From Ananas comosus (lineage: Eukaryota; Streptophyta; Magnoliopsida; Poales; Bromeliaceae): 64,000 bases of DNA. Where the stretch lies: contig NC_033630.1 of NCBI RefSeq assembly GCF_001540865.1, positions 1,769,147 to 1,833,146 on the forward strand, given 5' to 3'. Below the pieces are notes generated by a model. That model did not search any database and was not told where the DNA came from. It worked only from the letters and a program-made list of their open reading frames with translations. Below are positions 21,566-32,822 of the stretch, piece after piece; positions within the stretch are counted from its first letter, which is position 1; each line of letters opens with the position of its first letter. Position numbers and translations under genes: made by a program.

Positions 21566-22600
21566 GGCATCAGCAAGCGCGACACTGTTCACTTATAAAT
21601 ATTGGATTTGATTGTTATTATTCATATATAATAAATGGATGGAATAACTACTACTGAAAATGACTTTTCGACAAATATGGTTGGCGCAAGAGATCGGAAG
21701 GAGAGAGGTCGAGGCTATAGCAAGTACAAAGCAGTAAACTAACTAGAACAAAGTACACAAGGAACAAAATCTAATATACAACGTGCATGCCATGCACATA
21801 AAAAAAAAAAAAGGACAAAAAAAGCAAAAAGGGTGTAGTAAGTACCCAACATTTTAGGGGCAAGGTTAAAGCTTGCATCATGCGTGAACATGGTGAACTT
21901 AACAACCGACATATACACAATTCATGATCAGTCCTCGGAACTTGGATCGTACGTACTAGCCAATGCAATTATAAGCTAATAAAACTTTATATGCCTAGAT
22001 CAAATAAAAGCGAGATTAAGATAAAGCCCAGTTGCCAAAAGAAAAAAAGCATTGAAACCGTACAAGTTTCATAAAATAATCAGATCGATTCATGTGGATA
22101 TCATGGAACCCACCGTAAATCCTTACTACGTTTTGTGGAATAAAATTTGGTGAATTATGCTACGCATGCATCACTGCTTATTATTGTGTATGTGATATTG
22201 TTGATGAGTTAACACCTTTCCGAATTATCTGCAAAATCTGTATTTATAGGTTTTAGTTTTGCTTTGGTTGTAATCTTGTTTGGCATTTGATTTATTTATG
22301 TCTTGAATCAAATACCAAATACCAAGTTCACTGGGTAAAAAAGGAAAAGCAAAAAAAAAAAAGAAAAAGAAAAAGAAAAGAGCAACACAAAGATATGGGC
22401 CCTGGCCCAGTTAACAACCGAAGGTTTGTCCATGGGTAGTGTCTTAGCCCAGTTATAACCACAAAGTTATGGGTCTTTTACACTTTGGGTCCAAAGCCAT
22501 GTAAATGATGGCCCATTAATAGCAGATGTAATATCATGGGTCGGTTCATCTTACCAATTTGTTTCTCTTATAGTCGGCAAGTGCCGGTGCTTCGCCGCCG
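21563..22600. other. Intergenic DNA, no gene recognised
   Basis: Mixed AT-rich sequence. From about 22400 repeated GGGCCC/GCCCAGTTA-type words appear (AGTTAACAACC, GCCCAGTTATAACC), as is common upstream of plant genes with GGGCCY/telo-box promoters. It leads into the gene fragment at 22702. Confidence 0.4.
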
Positions 22601-22701
22601 AATTCTCCTTGCAGCGACGTAAACCGCAAAACGAATGCTGTATGTCTAGGGTTTCCCCATCGCACTTTCCCCTTTCCTTTCTCCACTGGCTCACTGCGAA
22701 G

Positions 22702-23519
22702 ATGTATAGATCAAAACAAAGGTATTATTGTTTAATTTTTCTTTTATTAATTCATATATCGCCGTTAAATTCGTGAATTATTAGTAATTTTTTTGTTTTC
22801 GATCATCTTAATCCTCCAAATTCGCATGGCCTTTAGATAATTTAAGCTACATAGGTGTTGTTTTTCGCACTAGCTAGTCTCTGATAAGTCTGTTTCTCCT
22901 ATTATACATAATGTTATGATTTAGCAAAAAGTTTAATAGGAATAACTATTTTATTCCTATTAAACTTTCTCATTTGATCTCCGCATAATTATATGCGTAA
23001 GAACAACGATGAAAGAGTAGGAAATGTTCTTTACCAGTTGCAGTTGCCTCTGTAACCATTTGCTTTGTTCTCTTTTTTTTTCTTTTTTTTTTTTTTTTGA
23101 GAGATAGATAGTATGCTACACGTTACGCTTATTTTATCTAAAAATAAATTTAACTGAAAATGTGAATCAATTAGAATTCGAACTTAAGATCTCGGATATC
23201 AACAATCAAGTCATTTCCCACTTGCGCTAGGGACGGTCGATTTCTCTTAAATTGTTGAAACTAGTGTTTTTAACAGCTCGACCGCCACATCAGCGACCGT
23301 GGACAACGGCTCTGGAATTGAAATGCTTCGTTTTACTCTTCAATGTCAGGAGAACGAGAGGTATGGAAAATTTTTGATAAAATTACAGTTCAAGGCGACG
23401 GTAAATCTCTTCCTATCTTTCATCCTTCTGCTAAGGATTGTTTGCAAGCTAAGCCTGAGCTTACTAACAATTTGTTTGGTATTTATCCGAATCAAGTTGC
23501 ATTTTCTAAGGACATATAG
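22702..23519 (+). pseudogene. Unidentified gene fragment, two candidate exons
   Basis: A 5'UTR-like stretch (TCTAGGGTTTCCCCATCGCA) leads to ATG at 22702 with MYRSKQ and then AG|GTATTA, a good donor after 22721. Near the far end, 23343-23519 encodes 58 residues including MSGEREVWKIFDKITVQGDG and LFGIYPNQVAFSKDI, ending at TAG, in ordinary codon use. An in-frame stop lies just upstream of that frame, so more exons or an acceptor would be needed. A minus-strand SINE sits between the two pieces. I do not recognise the protein. It may be a decayed gene, a transposon-captured fragment or a small real gene. It runs towards the 3' end of the receptor kinase at 23541, only 21 bases away. Confidence 0.3.
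23082..23236 (-). mobile_element. tRNA-like SINE copy
   Basis: The plus strand reads poly(T), GAGAGATAGATAGTATGC, the body, AGAATTCGAACTTAAGATC (B-box complement), then CACTTGCGCTAGGGACGGTC (A-box end complement). The flanks share a word like TTCTCTT. Confidence 0.75.
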
Positions 23520-23540
23520 TAGTTGAATGGGGAGTTTTTA

Positions 23541-26500
23541 TCATGCTATTTCTAACTCATTGTTCGCCGTGATGCTAGTCCGATGTCGCCGATCACACCA
23601 GGTTAGAACTTGCAACACTTCCTTCATTGATGGTCTAGACGAGGGCGATGGTCCGGTGCACATTAGACCTAATTTGAGCACCACCTCCACCGTATACAAG
23701 TAGGCGGGAACTTGAACCACCTCGTCGATCACATAAATCAGCCCACCATCCTCTTGAAACTGTTGCCATGCCCATTTGGCCAAACCTCCGTGCTCGCCCA
23801 TATCGTTTGCTCGTCGTCCCGTGGTCAGCTCCAGAAGAACCACCCCGAAACTAAATACGTCCACCTTCTCATTGATCTTTCGCAAATATCCACATTCTGC
23901 GACCAAATAAGAAATCAATTAGGATAACTTTTCTCTTTGGGGGAAAAAAAAAACTTCTCTGTAATGTGATCCTACACCATGAGATCTCACCCGGAGCCAT
24001 GTATCCAAAGGAGCCTGCTACGGCTGATACAGATTCTGGCTCTCCAGTCTTGACCAACATACGAGCTAGGCCAAAGTCGGCTATCTTAGGTCTAAATTCG
24101 GAGTCAAGTAGTATGTTGCTGGACTTGATATCTCGGTGTACAATCGGTGGCGAGCAACCATGGTGCATGTAGCATAGTCCTCGCGCAGCTCCAATCGCAA
24201 TGTTCAACCTCCTAGACCAATCCAACGGCGAAGACCCACTAACCATCATTTCCTGCCCATGCAGCCACCTGTGCAGACTCTCGTTCTCCATGTATTCATA
24301 GACGAGCAGCTTTGAGCCGGAACTCGAGATGCAGCAAAGCAGCTTCACGATGTTGGCATGCCGAACAGAGCCTAAGATCTCAACTTCTGCCTGGAACTCC
24401 TTTTCCAGCTGCGCGTCAAGCTTCCTACTATTCCATATCTTTTTGACGGCTACAATCTCCTCAACTTGGTTCCCGAGGCTGATGCGATACACCTTCCCGG
24501 ACCCACCGCTTCCTATTATGTTGTCCTCCGTGAGGCCACGCGCAATTTCTTGCTCTGTAAAATCTATTGCATAAAAGGTTGTGAGCTTTGGTGCTCCCAA
24601 CTCACTATCGGTGATCTTTTCTCGCTGGCGGTATTCTTTCACCTTTTGGATGGTGAATGCCGCTATGCTCAACAATGCAAAACCTCCGAGGAACACAGAC
24701 AAGATGATTAGTCTTCTTAAGAGCTTATCTGAGCCATCCATTGTATCTTTACAGTGGTGAAGAACAGCTGCAAAGTTGGGAGAGGAGCATAGGCCTGGAT
24801 TGGAGAGGAAGCTTCTTTCGTACTCATGATTCTGCAACCACATTGGGATCTCGCCAGAGAGTTGGTTCACGGAGAGGTTGAGGAACGTGAAAGCAATATT
24901 ACCTAACTGCTGTGGGATCGTGCCTGACAGCTGATTCTTCGACAGGTCAAGTGTTGTGAGAGAAGGAAGCGATACAATAGAGGATGGTATCTCGCCTATA
25001 AGCTGGTTACTGCTGAGATTCAGCACAGTCAAAAACTTCAATGATGATATTTCCGAAGGGATTGTGCCGGAAATCTGATTCTCGTCTAGTAGCATTATTT
25101 CGAGTAGCGAATTTCTGGCATATTTATTCGGAATCTTCCCCGACAACGAGTTGTTAGATGCCTTAAAGATCACTAAATTACTTGGTAATAATGGAATGCT
25201 GCCGTAGAATCTGTTGTTCTGGATTTCTATATTGAGAAGATTTTGTGGGAGTTTGCCTGGAAGAGTGCCGGAGAAGGCATTATCGTAGAGCGTAACAGAG
25301 GTCAGGTTAACTGCAGACCATGTGGTAGTCGGGAATGCACCGGAGAAGTCGTTTCTGTCCAATTGGACAGATTCCAGCGTATAACAGTTTGCGAGGGATG
25401 CTGGTATTAGGCCACTGAAGTTGTTCTGAGACACCACCAATGCGGTCAGTGCCTTGTGCGAGCACAGACCCTCTGGTAACTTTCCAACGTGTTTATTGCT
25501 GCTGACATCGAGATAAGTCAGAGTCGAATGCTTCCCTAACTCAGGTGGTAGCACCCCTGTAAGGCTGTTGTTCCTGAGCCAAACAATCTCTAGCATCGGG
25601 AGCAATCCGATGCTCGACGGTATGTCGCCGGATAATTGATTGTTGTACAAGAAGAGGAGTGAGAGATTCCTTAGCTTGCCAAGATCCTCCGGCATGGATC
25701 CGGTCAGTAAGTTCATCGAAACATCAATCTCCTCCAACCGCAATGCTCCAATAGTCCCATTGATCTCACAGCAGAGCTTGTTAGCATATAGATAGAGATT
25801 CCTCAGCTTCTCCAGCTTCCAAACCCAACCTGGTATCCTCCCCGTCACAGAATTCATCGACAAATCAAACAACTCTAGTTCTGTCAGATTCGCCAAATTT
25901 TCGGGGATCTTCCCCACAACACTAGCTTGACTCATCCATAGAAACTTCAGCGACGTCATGTTGCCGAATTCAGGAGGGATCCTCGCTGCAGCGAAAGGGT
26001 TGTAAGCCAAAGTTAGATACTCCACTTTAGAAAGATTGCCAAGCTCGGCGGGGTACGAGCCGTCAAAGAGATTGTTGTCGAGCTGCAGGTTCTTAATTGC
26101 GGGGAGCTGGCCAATGGAGCTCGGGATGTGGCCCGTGAAGTTGTTCCCCGAGAGGCCGAGGTATGCGAGTCTCGGCGATAAGAGGTTGATATCTGCGGGG
26201 AGTTTGCCAACGAACAGGTTCTCGGAGAGTTCCAAGAACTGCAACTTGGAGCAATTGTAGAGAACAGTAGGAAAAACACCAGGAAGATTGTTGTAATACA
26301 GGTCAAGACGGGTGAGGTTCTGGAGGTCACAAATGGCGGCGGGGATCGGCTTGTTGAGATTTTGGCGCCGGAGAGAGATCTCTGCGACGAAGCCATTGGT
26401 GCAAACGATTCCGATCCAGCTGCAGTAATCGGAGGTGGTTGAGTTCCATGAGGAAAGAGCTTGTGGGTTGCCCCAGTCACTCCTGAGACGAAGTAGTGTT

Positions 26501-26598
26501 TGCTTCTCCTCTTGTTTGGTTACTGTTTGGGAGTTGGAGATTGCCGGTAATAATAGCGTCATGAAGAGGAAGGGAGCCAAAAAGGAAGAAGAGACCAT
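23541..26598 (-). CDS. LRR receptor-like kinase, subfamily XI, HSL3-like, copy 1
   Basis: Two exons, 26598-23991 and 23896-23541, joined across a 94-base intron (CCG-G|GTGAG ... GTCGCAG|AA), giving 987 residues. Order: signal peptide (~1-23); LRR N-cap with C59 and C66 (DYCSWIGIVC); about 20 LRRs; C-cap NPGLCSS; transmembrane helix ~630-650; kinase from ~688. Kinase residues are complete: Gly loop GSGGSG (696-701), Lys 719 in AVKK, HRD with Asp 823, DFG Asp 841, then APECGY restored by splicing, so an active RD kinase is expected. The LRR pattern (YNPF...IPPEFG, LYNNQLSGDIPSSIG) fits the At5g25930/HSL3 group, plasma-membrane receptors of small secreted peptides. The actual ligand is unknown. 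It lies 1.5 kb downstream of a same-strand paralogue and is less GC-rich. Confidence 0.93.
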
Positions 26599-27042
26599 TT
26601 GGAGTTTCTCTTTACTAAGATGATGATGGAAAATGGTGGGAATGGAATTGTTTGATCAAAATTAAGGTTGCCGTGATGCGCTAAATGACTCATTAGCATT
26701 TTAGAACCAAACGACCCGGAGACGATCATATTACCAACAAAAAAAAATTGACGCGTAATTACACGTTCACTTTTCCCATGGATTACACGTTCAATTTTGT
26801 TCCCATGGATATTTTTGCATCCACGGACACTTTTAAGCATAAGTGATAAAAAATTTAATAGTTAGTATTCGAAATATAAATTTCAAATTTAGTTATTTTA
26901 TATTTTTAGATAAATTTTTTTTTAAATAAAATGAATGAAATTGGTAGCATATTATTATTTTTTCCTTAACAAAATATATATACATATTGTGCATATTATC
27001 TAACTGAGTCAAGAAAGTAAACTGGGCCGATCCAAATTTAAG

Positions 27043-27075
<33 letters not shown>

Positions 27076-28071
27076 GCATAGGATAAACTTTAAATACCAC
27101 TTATGTGATTTTGTACTTTCTCATTTTAATATTCTATATTATTCTCTCCACTAATTTATTTCGTTAAATTATATATAAAACTTCATATACCCAACTAAGT
27201 TTATCAAATATTTATTTTAGTACCTTTTAGTTTTAATTTTGTCACTGATTTAACAAAATAAATTAGTGGAGAGAATAATAAAAAAATAAAAATAAAACCA
27301 CGGGGTACTAACTTGATATACTTTATACCACATGATACTAAAATAAAAAAATACGAAACCACGCTGATAGTATTTGAAGTTTTTCCATAAGCATAAGGTG
27401 AAGTTAGAATATTTCTACAAATGGACAGTTCTTTACTTTCATATCGATTCTATAAATAATTTTTTAATATAAGTTGCCTGGTATCTATAAAGAACTCGTC
27501 TTAAAGGCCCAGTATTTCGTCCTATGACGGAAAGTTAGGTTGAACCGAGTCACAATCAAGACTCGTGAATATTGTGTCCTTACGGTTTAAGTGAACTGAT
27601 TAGATCTTTTAACATCTCAAGTTTTTAAAATTAATAGTTTGCACCAATAATTCTACACAAACTCTCTTTATTTTTTGTTGTTGTTGTTTTTTAATTTTTT
27701 ACTTTCTTTTAGCAAAGTAATATTCAGCTGATACCACGTGGATCATAAAAAGGTGTGAAAAGTGAGTATAATAATAGCTTATTCTCAATCTTATGATCTT
27801 CATCAAAATTAAACTTCATTTACAAGGAGATTAGCCAAGCGGCGATCCCATTGGTTGGACCTTTATTTATATCTTCTATTACTTAAATTAGCTATATATA
27901 CAGCGTATTAGTAGACCTTACAGCAATCCATTAGCAGCTAGCGTTGATCCAACACAGCTATTTCTAGCTATTAATCCTTACCTACTACAGTTGTGGCACG
28001 CTCCATTCCAAAGCTTGAGTCTAGGTTAGTGTGTGAGTTGTGCTTGTTCACTGCACTACGATATGTTACAT
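26599..28071. other. Spacer between the two receptor kinases
   Basis: The copy 1 promoter should lie at 26600-27000; no convincing TATA box was found. A (TA)n tract (27043-27072) and a foldback element (27075-27395) follow. The rest is AT-rich 3' flank of copy 2. Confidence 0.55.
27075..27395. repeat. Foldback MITE between the receptor kinases
   Basis: The left GCATAGGATAAACTTTAAAT is mirrored by TATTTGAAGTTTTTCCATAA at the right. The inner word CTCTCCACTAATTTATTT is mirrored by AAATAAATTAGTGGAGAG. A (TA)n run abuts the left end. Confidence 0.65.
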
Positions 28072-31000
28072 TTATGCTCGCACAACATGCGCATAGATGT
28101 CCTCTCTCTCGTCTTCTCCGGTATCCGACAAGCTTTTCCGCCGACTCCCCATTTTGATTTGTAGAAAGGGAGCCGCGTCATACTCGCCGCGGAGCATGTT
28201 CCGATCTCCGTTTGTGCGGTCGCACTGCATTAGCTGTTTCAACACTTCCTTCATCGACGGCCTATATGATGGATTTGTTGCGGTGCACATGAGACCGATT
28301 TTGAGTACCTCGTCCACCTCGTCCAAGTACGCGGGGTCCCGGATGTCCTCGTCGATCACATCGATCAGCCTACCGCCCTCTGCACAATGCCGCCATACCC
28401 ATTGCGCCAAGTTCTCGTCCTCGCCCCCTTCGTTCGCTTGCCGCCCCGTCGTCAGCTCCAGAAGAACCACTCCGAAGCTGAACACATCCATCTTCTCATT
28501 GATCTTCCTAGCGTATGCACACTCTGCAACCAAATCAAATCACCAATTACTAACATTTCACTATTATTAAGTTGTACCTTTGCCAATTACTGGCTCATAA
28601 TTACGTTTCCCAGTAATTCATTTTACCTGGAGCCATGTACCCAAAAGAGCCCTCTATGCCTGAAACAGATTCGGGTTCCCCGGCCTTGACCAGCATTCGG
28701 GCTAGCCCGAAGTCGGCGATCTTAGCTTTGAACTCCGAGTCGAGAAGTATGTTACTGGACTTGACGTCTCGGTGCACGATCGGCGCGGAGCAATTGTGGT
28801 GCATGTAGCACAACCCCTGGGCCGCTCCGATCGCGATATCCAGCCTCATCGGCCAATCCAATGGCACAGATGCGCCTGCCTGCCCGTGGAGCCACATGTC
28901 TAAGCTCTTGTTTTCCATGTACTCGTAGACCAGCAACTTGGAGTCCGAACTCGAGATACAGCAAAATAGCTTAACAATGTTGTTGTGCCGGATAGAGCTC
29001 AGAATCTGGACTTCTGCTTGGAACTGCTTCTCCAGCTTCGCGCCAAACTTCCGGCTGTTCCATATCTTTTTCACGGCCACCGTATTTTCGGGACCGAGCT
29101 CGATGCGGTACACCTTTCCAGAGCCGCCCCTGCCGATCAGGCGATCTTCAGTGAGCCTGCGGATGATACTCTCCTCCGTGAAATCGAGATGGTGGAAAGA
29201 GGTGAGCTTCCACGCGGCGAGATCAGGTCCCTCCTTTTCCCTCTTGAGGTACTCTCTTACCATTAAGGTGCCGACGACCGCCGTCCCCAAAATCAAAAGC
29301 CCACCGAGAAGCATGATCACGATGAACAGACTCCTCCCGAGCTTCGTAAGGCCGCCTGATCTATTGCCGCAGGCGCGGAGATTCGTGATGATGTTAAGTG
29401 AGGAGCAAAGCCCGGGATTCGAGAGGAAGCTTCTGTCATACGCTTGGTTCAGTAACGACACCGGAATTGGGCCGGAGAGTTCGTTGCAGGAGACGTTGAG
29501 AAAATTGAGCTTAAGATTACCGAGCTGCGGCGGGACCGGTCCCGAGAGCTCGTTGTCCGAGAGATCAAGTGACGTAAGCACGGGGAGCGATCCGAATGAG
29601 CCCGGGATCTCGCCGGTGAGCCGGTTGCTGCTGAGATTGAGCTGGGTGAGGCCCGTCAATGCCGATATCCCTGACGGGATCGAGCCGGAAATCCGGTTGC
29701 CGTCGAGAAACAGCACATTGAGCTGCGAAATTCCAGCTAGATTACTCGGGATCTCGCCCGAGAATAAGTTGTTCGACGCCAGGAATACCTGCAACCGGCC
29801 AGCCGATGAAGGGATGGTGCCGTAGAATCTGTTGTTCTGGATCTCCAACCGGGTGAGATTCCACGGGAGCGGGTCCGGAATGGTGCCCGAGAAGGCGTTG
29901 TCATGGATCATCACCGTCGTAAGATTCTCCGCCTTCCAAATTGTATTCGGGAACTCGCCGGAGAACTTGTTTCCATAAAATTGGATGTTATCTAGCGTGT
30001 AACAGTTCGCGAGCGAGTCCGGTACCCCGCCGGACAAGTTGTTGTTGAACACAACGACCGACCTGAGCGCCCCCCGTGAGCAGAGGCCCTCCGGGAGCTT
30101 CCTGGAGAGCCCGTTGTTGGCCACTTCAAGATTTTGCAGCTCGGAGTGCTTCCCCAATTCCGGCGGGAGCGCCCCGGACAGACTATTGTTGAAGAGCCGG
30201 AGGTCGCGGAGCTGCGGGAGCAACCCGACGCTCGCGGGAATTTCCCCGGAGAGTCTATTGTAGTACATGAAGAGCACTGTGAGGTTCGTCAGCTTACCCA
30301 GATCGGCCGGCATCGGCCCGGTCAATAGGTTCATCGAGACGTCGATCTCGACCAGACTCAGCGCACTGATCGTCCGGTTTATCCCGCCGGAGAACAAATT
30401 CGCATACAAGTAGAAGTTCGTCAGCTTCGGCAGCGTCCAAATCCAATCTGGTATCGTCCCGTTCATCGAATTCCAACCCAGATCAAAATACTCGATCTCC
30501 GTGAGCTTCTGGAACGTGTCCGGGATCTCTCCGACGGCGCCAATCTGGGTCATCCACAGAGACTTGAGCTTTGTTAAGCTCCCGAATTCGGGCGGAATCG
30601 GCGCGGGGGCGAAAGGGTTGTATGCCAACGAGAGATATCGCAAATCGTACAGATTCGCGATCTCCACAGGGTAGGAGCCGTTGAGGAGGTTGGAGTGCAG
30701 GAATAGCGTCTGCAGCGCCGGGAGCCGCCCGATGGATCGTGGGACGTCGCCGGAGAAGTTGTTGCCGAAGAGGCTGAGGTACGTGAGCTTGGGCGATAGC
30801 CGATGGATATCGGCGGGGAGTTGGCCGACGAATAGGTTTTGCGCGAGCTCCAGGTGCTCCAAGTTGCTGCATTTGTAGAGAACGGTGGGGAACTCGCCGG
30901 GGAGGTAGTTGAAGTAGAGGTCGATGAAGGAGAGGTTCGGGAGGTCGCAGATGGAGGAGGGGATGGGTCTGGTGAGGTTGTGGAGGCGGAGGGAGATTGC

Positions 31001-31255
31001 GGTGACGGAGGTGTTGGTGCAGGTGATCCCTTCCCAGTTACAGGGATCGGCGGAAGTGGAGTTCCAAGTGGAAAGGGATGGGGGGTTGCCCCAATCGGAT
31101 TTTAGGAGGAGGAGGGTTTGCTTCTCTTGTTCTTCTTGTTGTTGTTGTTGTGGGGTTAGGGTTTGGGAGGTGGAGTGAGGGAGTGAGGTGGAGGCGAGGA
31201 GGAGCAGCAGAGGGAGTACGAGGAGGAGAAGATGTCGAGAGGGAGAAGTTGCCAT
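28072..31255 (-). CDS. LRR receptor-like kinase, subfamily XI, HSL3-like, copy 2
   Basis: Two exons, 31255-28627 and 28523-28072, with a 103-base intron (CCA-G|GTAAAA ... TTGCAG|AG) at exactly the same codon as copy 1, giving 1026 residues. Signal peptide ~1-30; Gln-rich stretch (about 36-40); N-cap C72 and C79 (DPCNWEGITC); about 20 LRRs; C-cap NPGLCSS; transmembrane ~642-663; kinase from ~700 with GRGGSG (708-713), Lys 729, HRD Asp 830, DFG Asp 848 and APECAY. All catalytic residues are present. The C-terminus runs ~40 residues further than copy 1 and is charged, ending YAHVVRA. It is much more GC-rich than copy 1. A TATA box lies ~70 bases upstream. Expected role: cell-surface peptide receptor signalling; ligand not deducible. 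Confidence 0.95.
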
Positions 31256-31320
31256 TAGTGGCTGGCTTAATTAGTTGTGAGAGGTTGCTGAGTTGGAGGA
31301 AACTGGAGTGGTGGGATGGT

Positions 31321-31328
31321 TTTTTATA
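31321..31328 (-). promoter_or_regulatory. TATA box of receptor kinase copy 2
   Basis: TATAAAAA on the minus strand, about 66-73 bases upstream of the ATG at 31255, a normal distance for a short 5' UTR. Confidence 0.5.
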
Positions 31329-31329
31329 G

Positions 31330-32669
31330 GTATATGGTGCCGCTTCCTACACTTCTGTGCTGTGATTGGAGAGTATTTTCCAGCATGATTAGTTCACTTC
31401 TTCTTGTTTGGTTCGCGTATACTTATTTCAAAAATATATATAAGTTTATATTTGAATAAAAATTAGATTGTTTTTAAAAATAAAAAAAAATAATGTTTAA
31501 ACAAATAAGATGGAATAAAAAGAATAATAAGTAATTATAAATAAAAAATAACAATATTACCCTCTCATTATATTTGAATTTGAATATTTTAATTTTATAT
31601 TTTTATATTTTTATATTTAAAATTTTATCTTTTAAATTTTAAAATTTGAAATTAAATTTTCAATTTTCAAATTACAAATTTTAAATTTTAACTTTTAAAT
31701 TTTAAATTTCAAAATTAAAATTTAAGATTAAATTTAAATTTGAAAATATAATATTTTAAATTTTAAATTTAAAAAATTTAAAATATCAAATTTAAAATTT
31801 AAAAATTTAGAACATAAAATTATAAACTTTAATTTTGAGATTACAAATTATAAATTTTAAAAATAAAAATAGGGGCGAGAACATCTATTCGGAACCGTTG
31901 TTTCCACCCTTAACGGGTTATCTAAAAATAATCATTTAATATTAATTAGATTAATTAATAATTTAAATATATTAACTAGATTAATTAATAATTTAAAATT
32001 ATTAATTAGAGTTTAATTAATTTTGTTCTCGATTGTTCCAGGAATAAGGTTGGAACAATAATTCCAGACTTATACCGAATTATATTAACTTATTTCAGAT
32101 ATCCGGAAACTATTATTTTTGGATAGGAAAAATTATGTTTAAGTATAAAGGGGATAAGGGGTTATCCCCCTATCTGAACCAAACGGGATGGAATTCGGAT
32201 ATGATTGTACATAGAAATAAATTATATAATGTTCTATATATGGTGATAATTTTTTGGAGATAAAATTATATTGTGTGATTGAAAGGCTGAAGTTTTTTTT
32301 TATTTTTTTGAAAGATTTTAGAATTTATAAGTTGTTATGATAATATGTTATTTCAAAAAAATAATTAGAAGACTAACGATTATTTTATTCGGAGCATTTG
32401 GTCACACTCCTAACTTTCAATCATAATAAAAAAAAAATATTTTCATGCCAAATAAAATATTGCTAGATATCTCTTTTGTCATCATCTATATTTGATTAAT
32501 TTTATTAAATTTTATTAATCATTAACTAAATGCTCCCCTTTGGGTACGTACAAAATGGGACTTGAGCTTTTGGTTTCTCGAGTAAAATCCTTATAAATTT
32601 TCTTGGCGAAAACTTGTTATCGAAATTCATAGGATAAAAAAAGACCTAATTGGATTGTATTTTTTTCGA
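31330..32669. other. AT-rich intergenic DNA, possible Harbinger-type remnant
   Basis: The stretch 31440-31870 consists almost wholly of AAATTTTAAA-type words. CTTGTTTGGTTCG at about 31406 and CTGAACCAAACGGG at about 32175 are inverted and could be the ends of a Tourist-like element, but no TSD was found. No gene. Confidence 0.4.
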
Positions 32670-32822
32670 AATACGTAGTATGCTGTTTGTTTTGTTTTTT
32701 TTTTAAAAGCAAATTTAGTTGAAAATATAAATCAACTTAAATTCAAAGTTGCCACATCGAATACTAACCATCAAATCCTTTATCACCTGTGTTAGCGATG
32801 GTCCGCAAATCTAATTGAACCA
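32670..32822 (-). mobile_element. tRNA-like SINE, diverged copy
   Basis: The plus strand has the body complement AAGCAAATTTAGTTGAAAAT, then a degraded B-box region, then CAAATCCTTTATCACCTGTG and GTTAGCGATGGTC (A-box end complement). The poly(T) end is not intact. Confidence 0.55.

Noticed and set aside
28938..29825. A 295-codon plus-strand frame opposite receptor kinase copy 2
   Set aside because: It is antisense to LRR-coding repeats, and its apparent repeats mirror the LRR periodicity.
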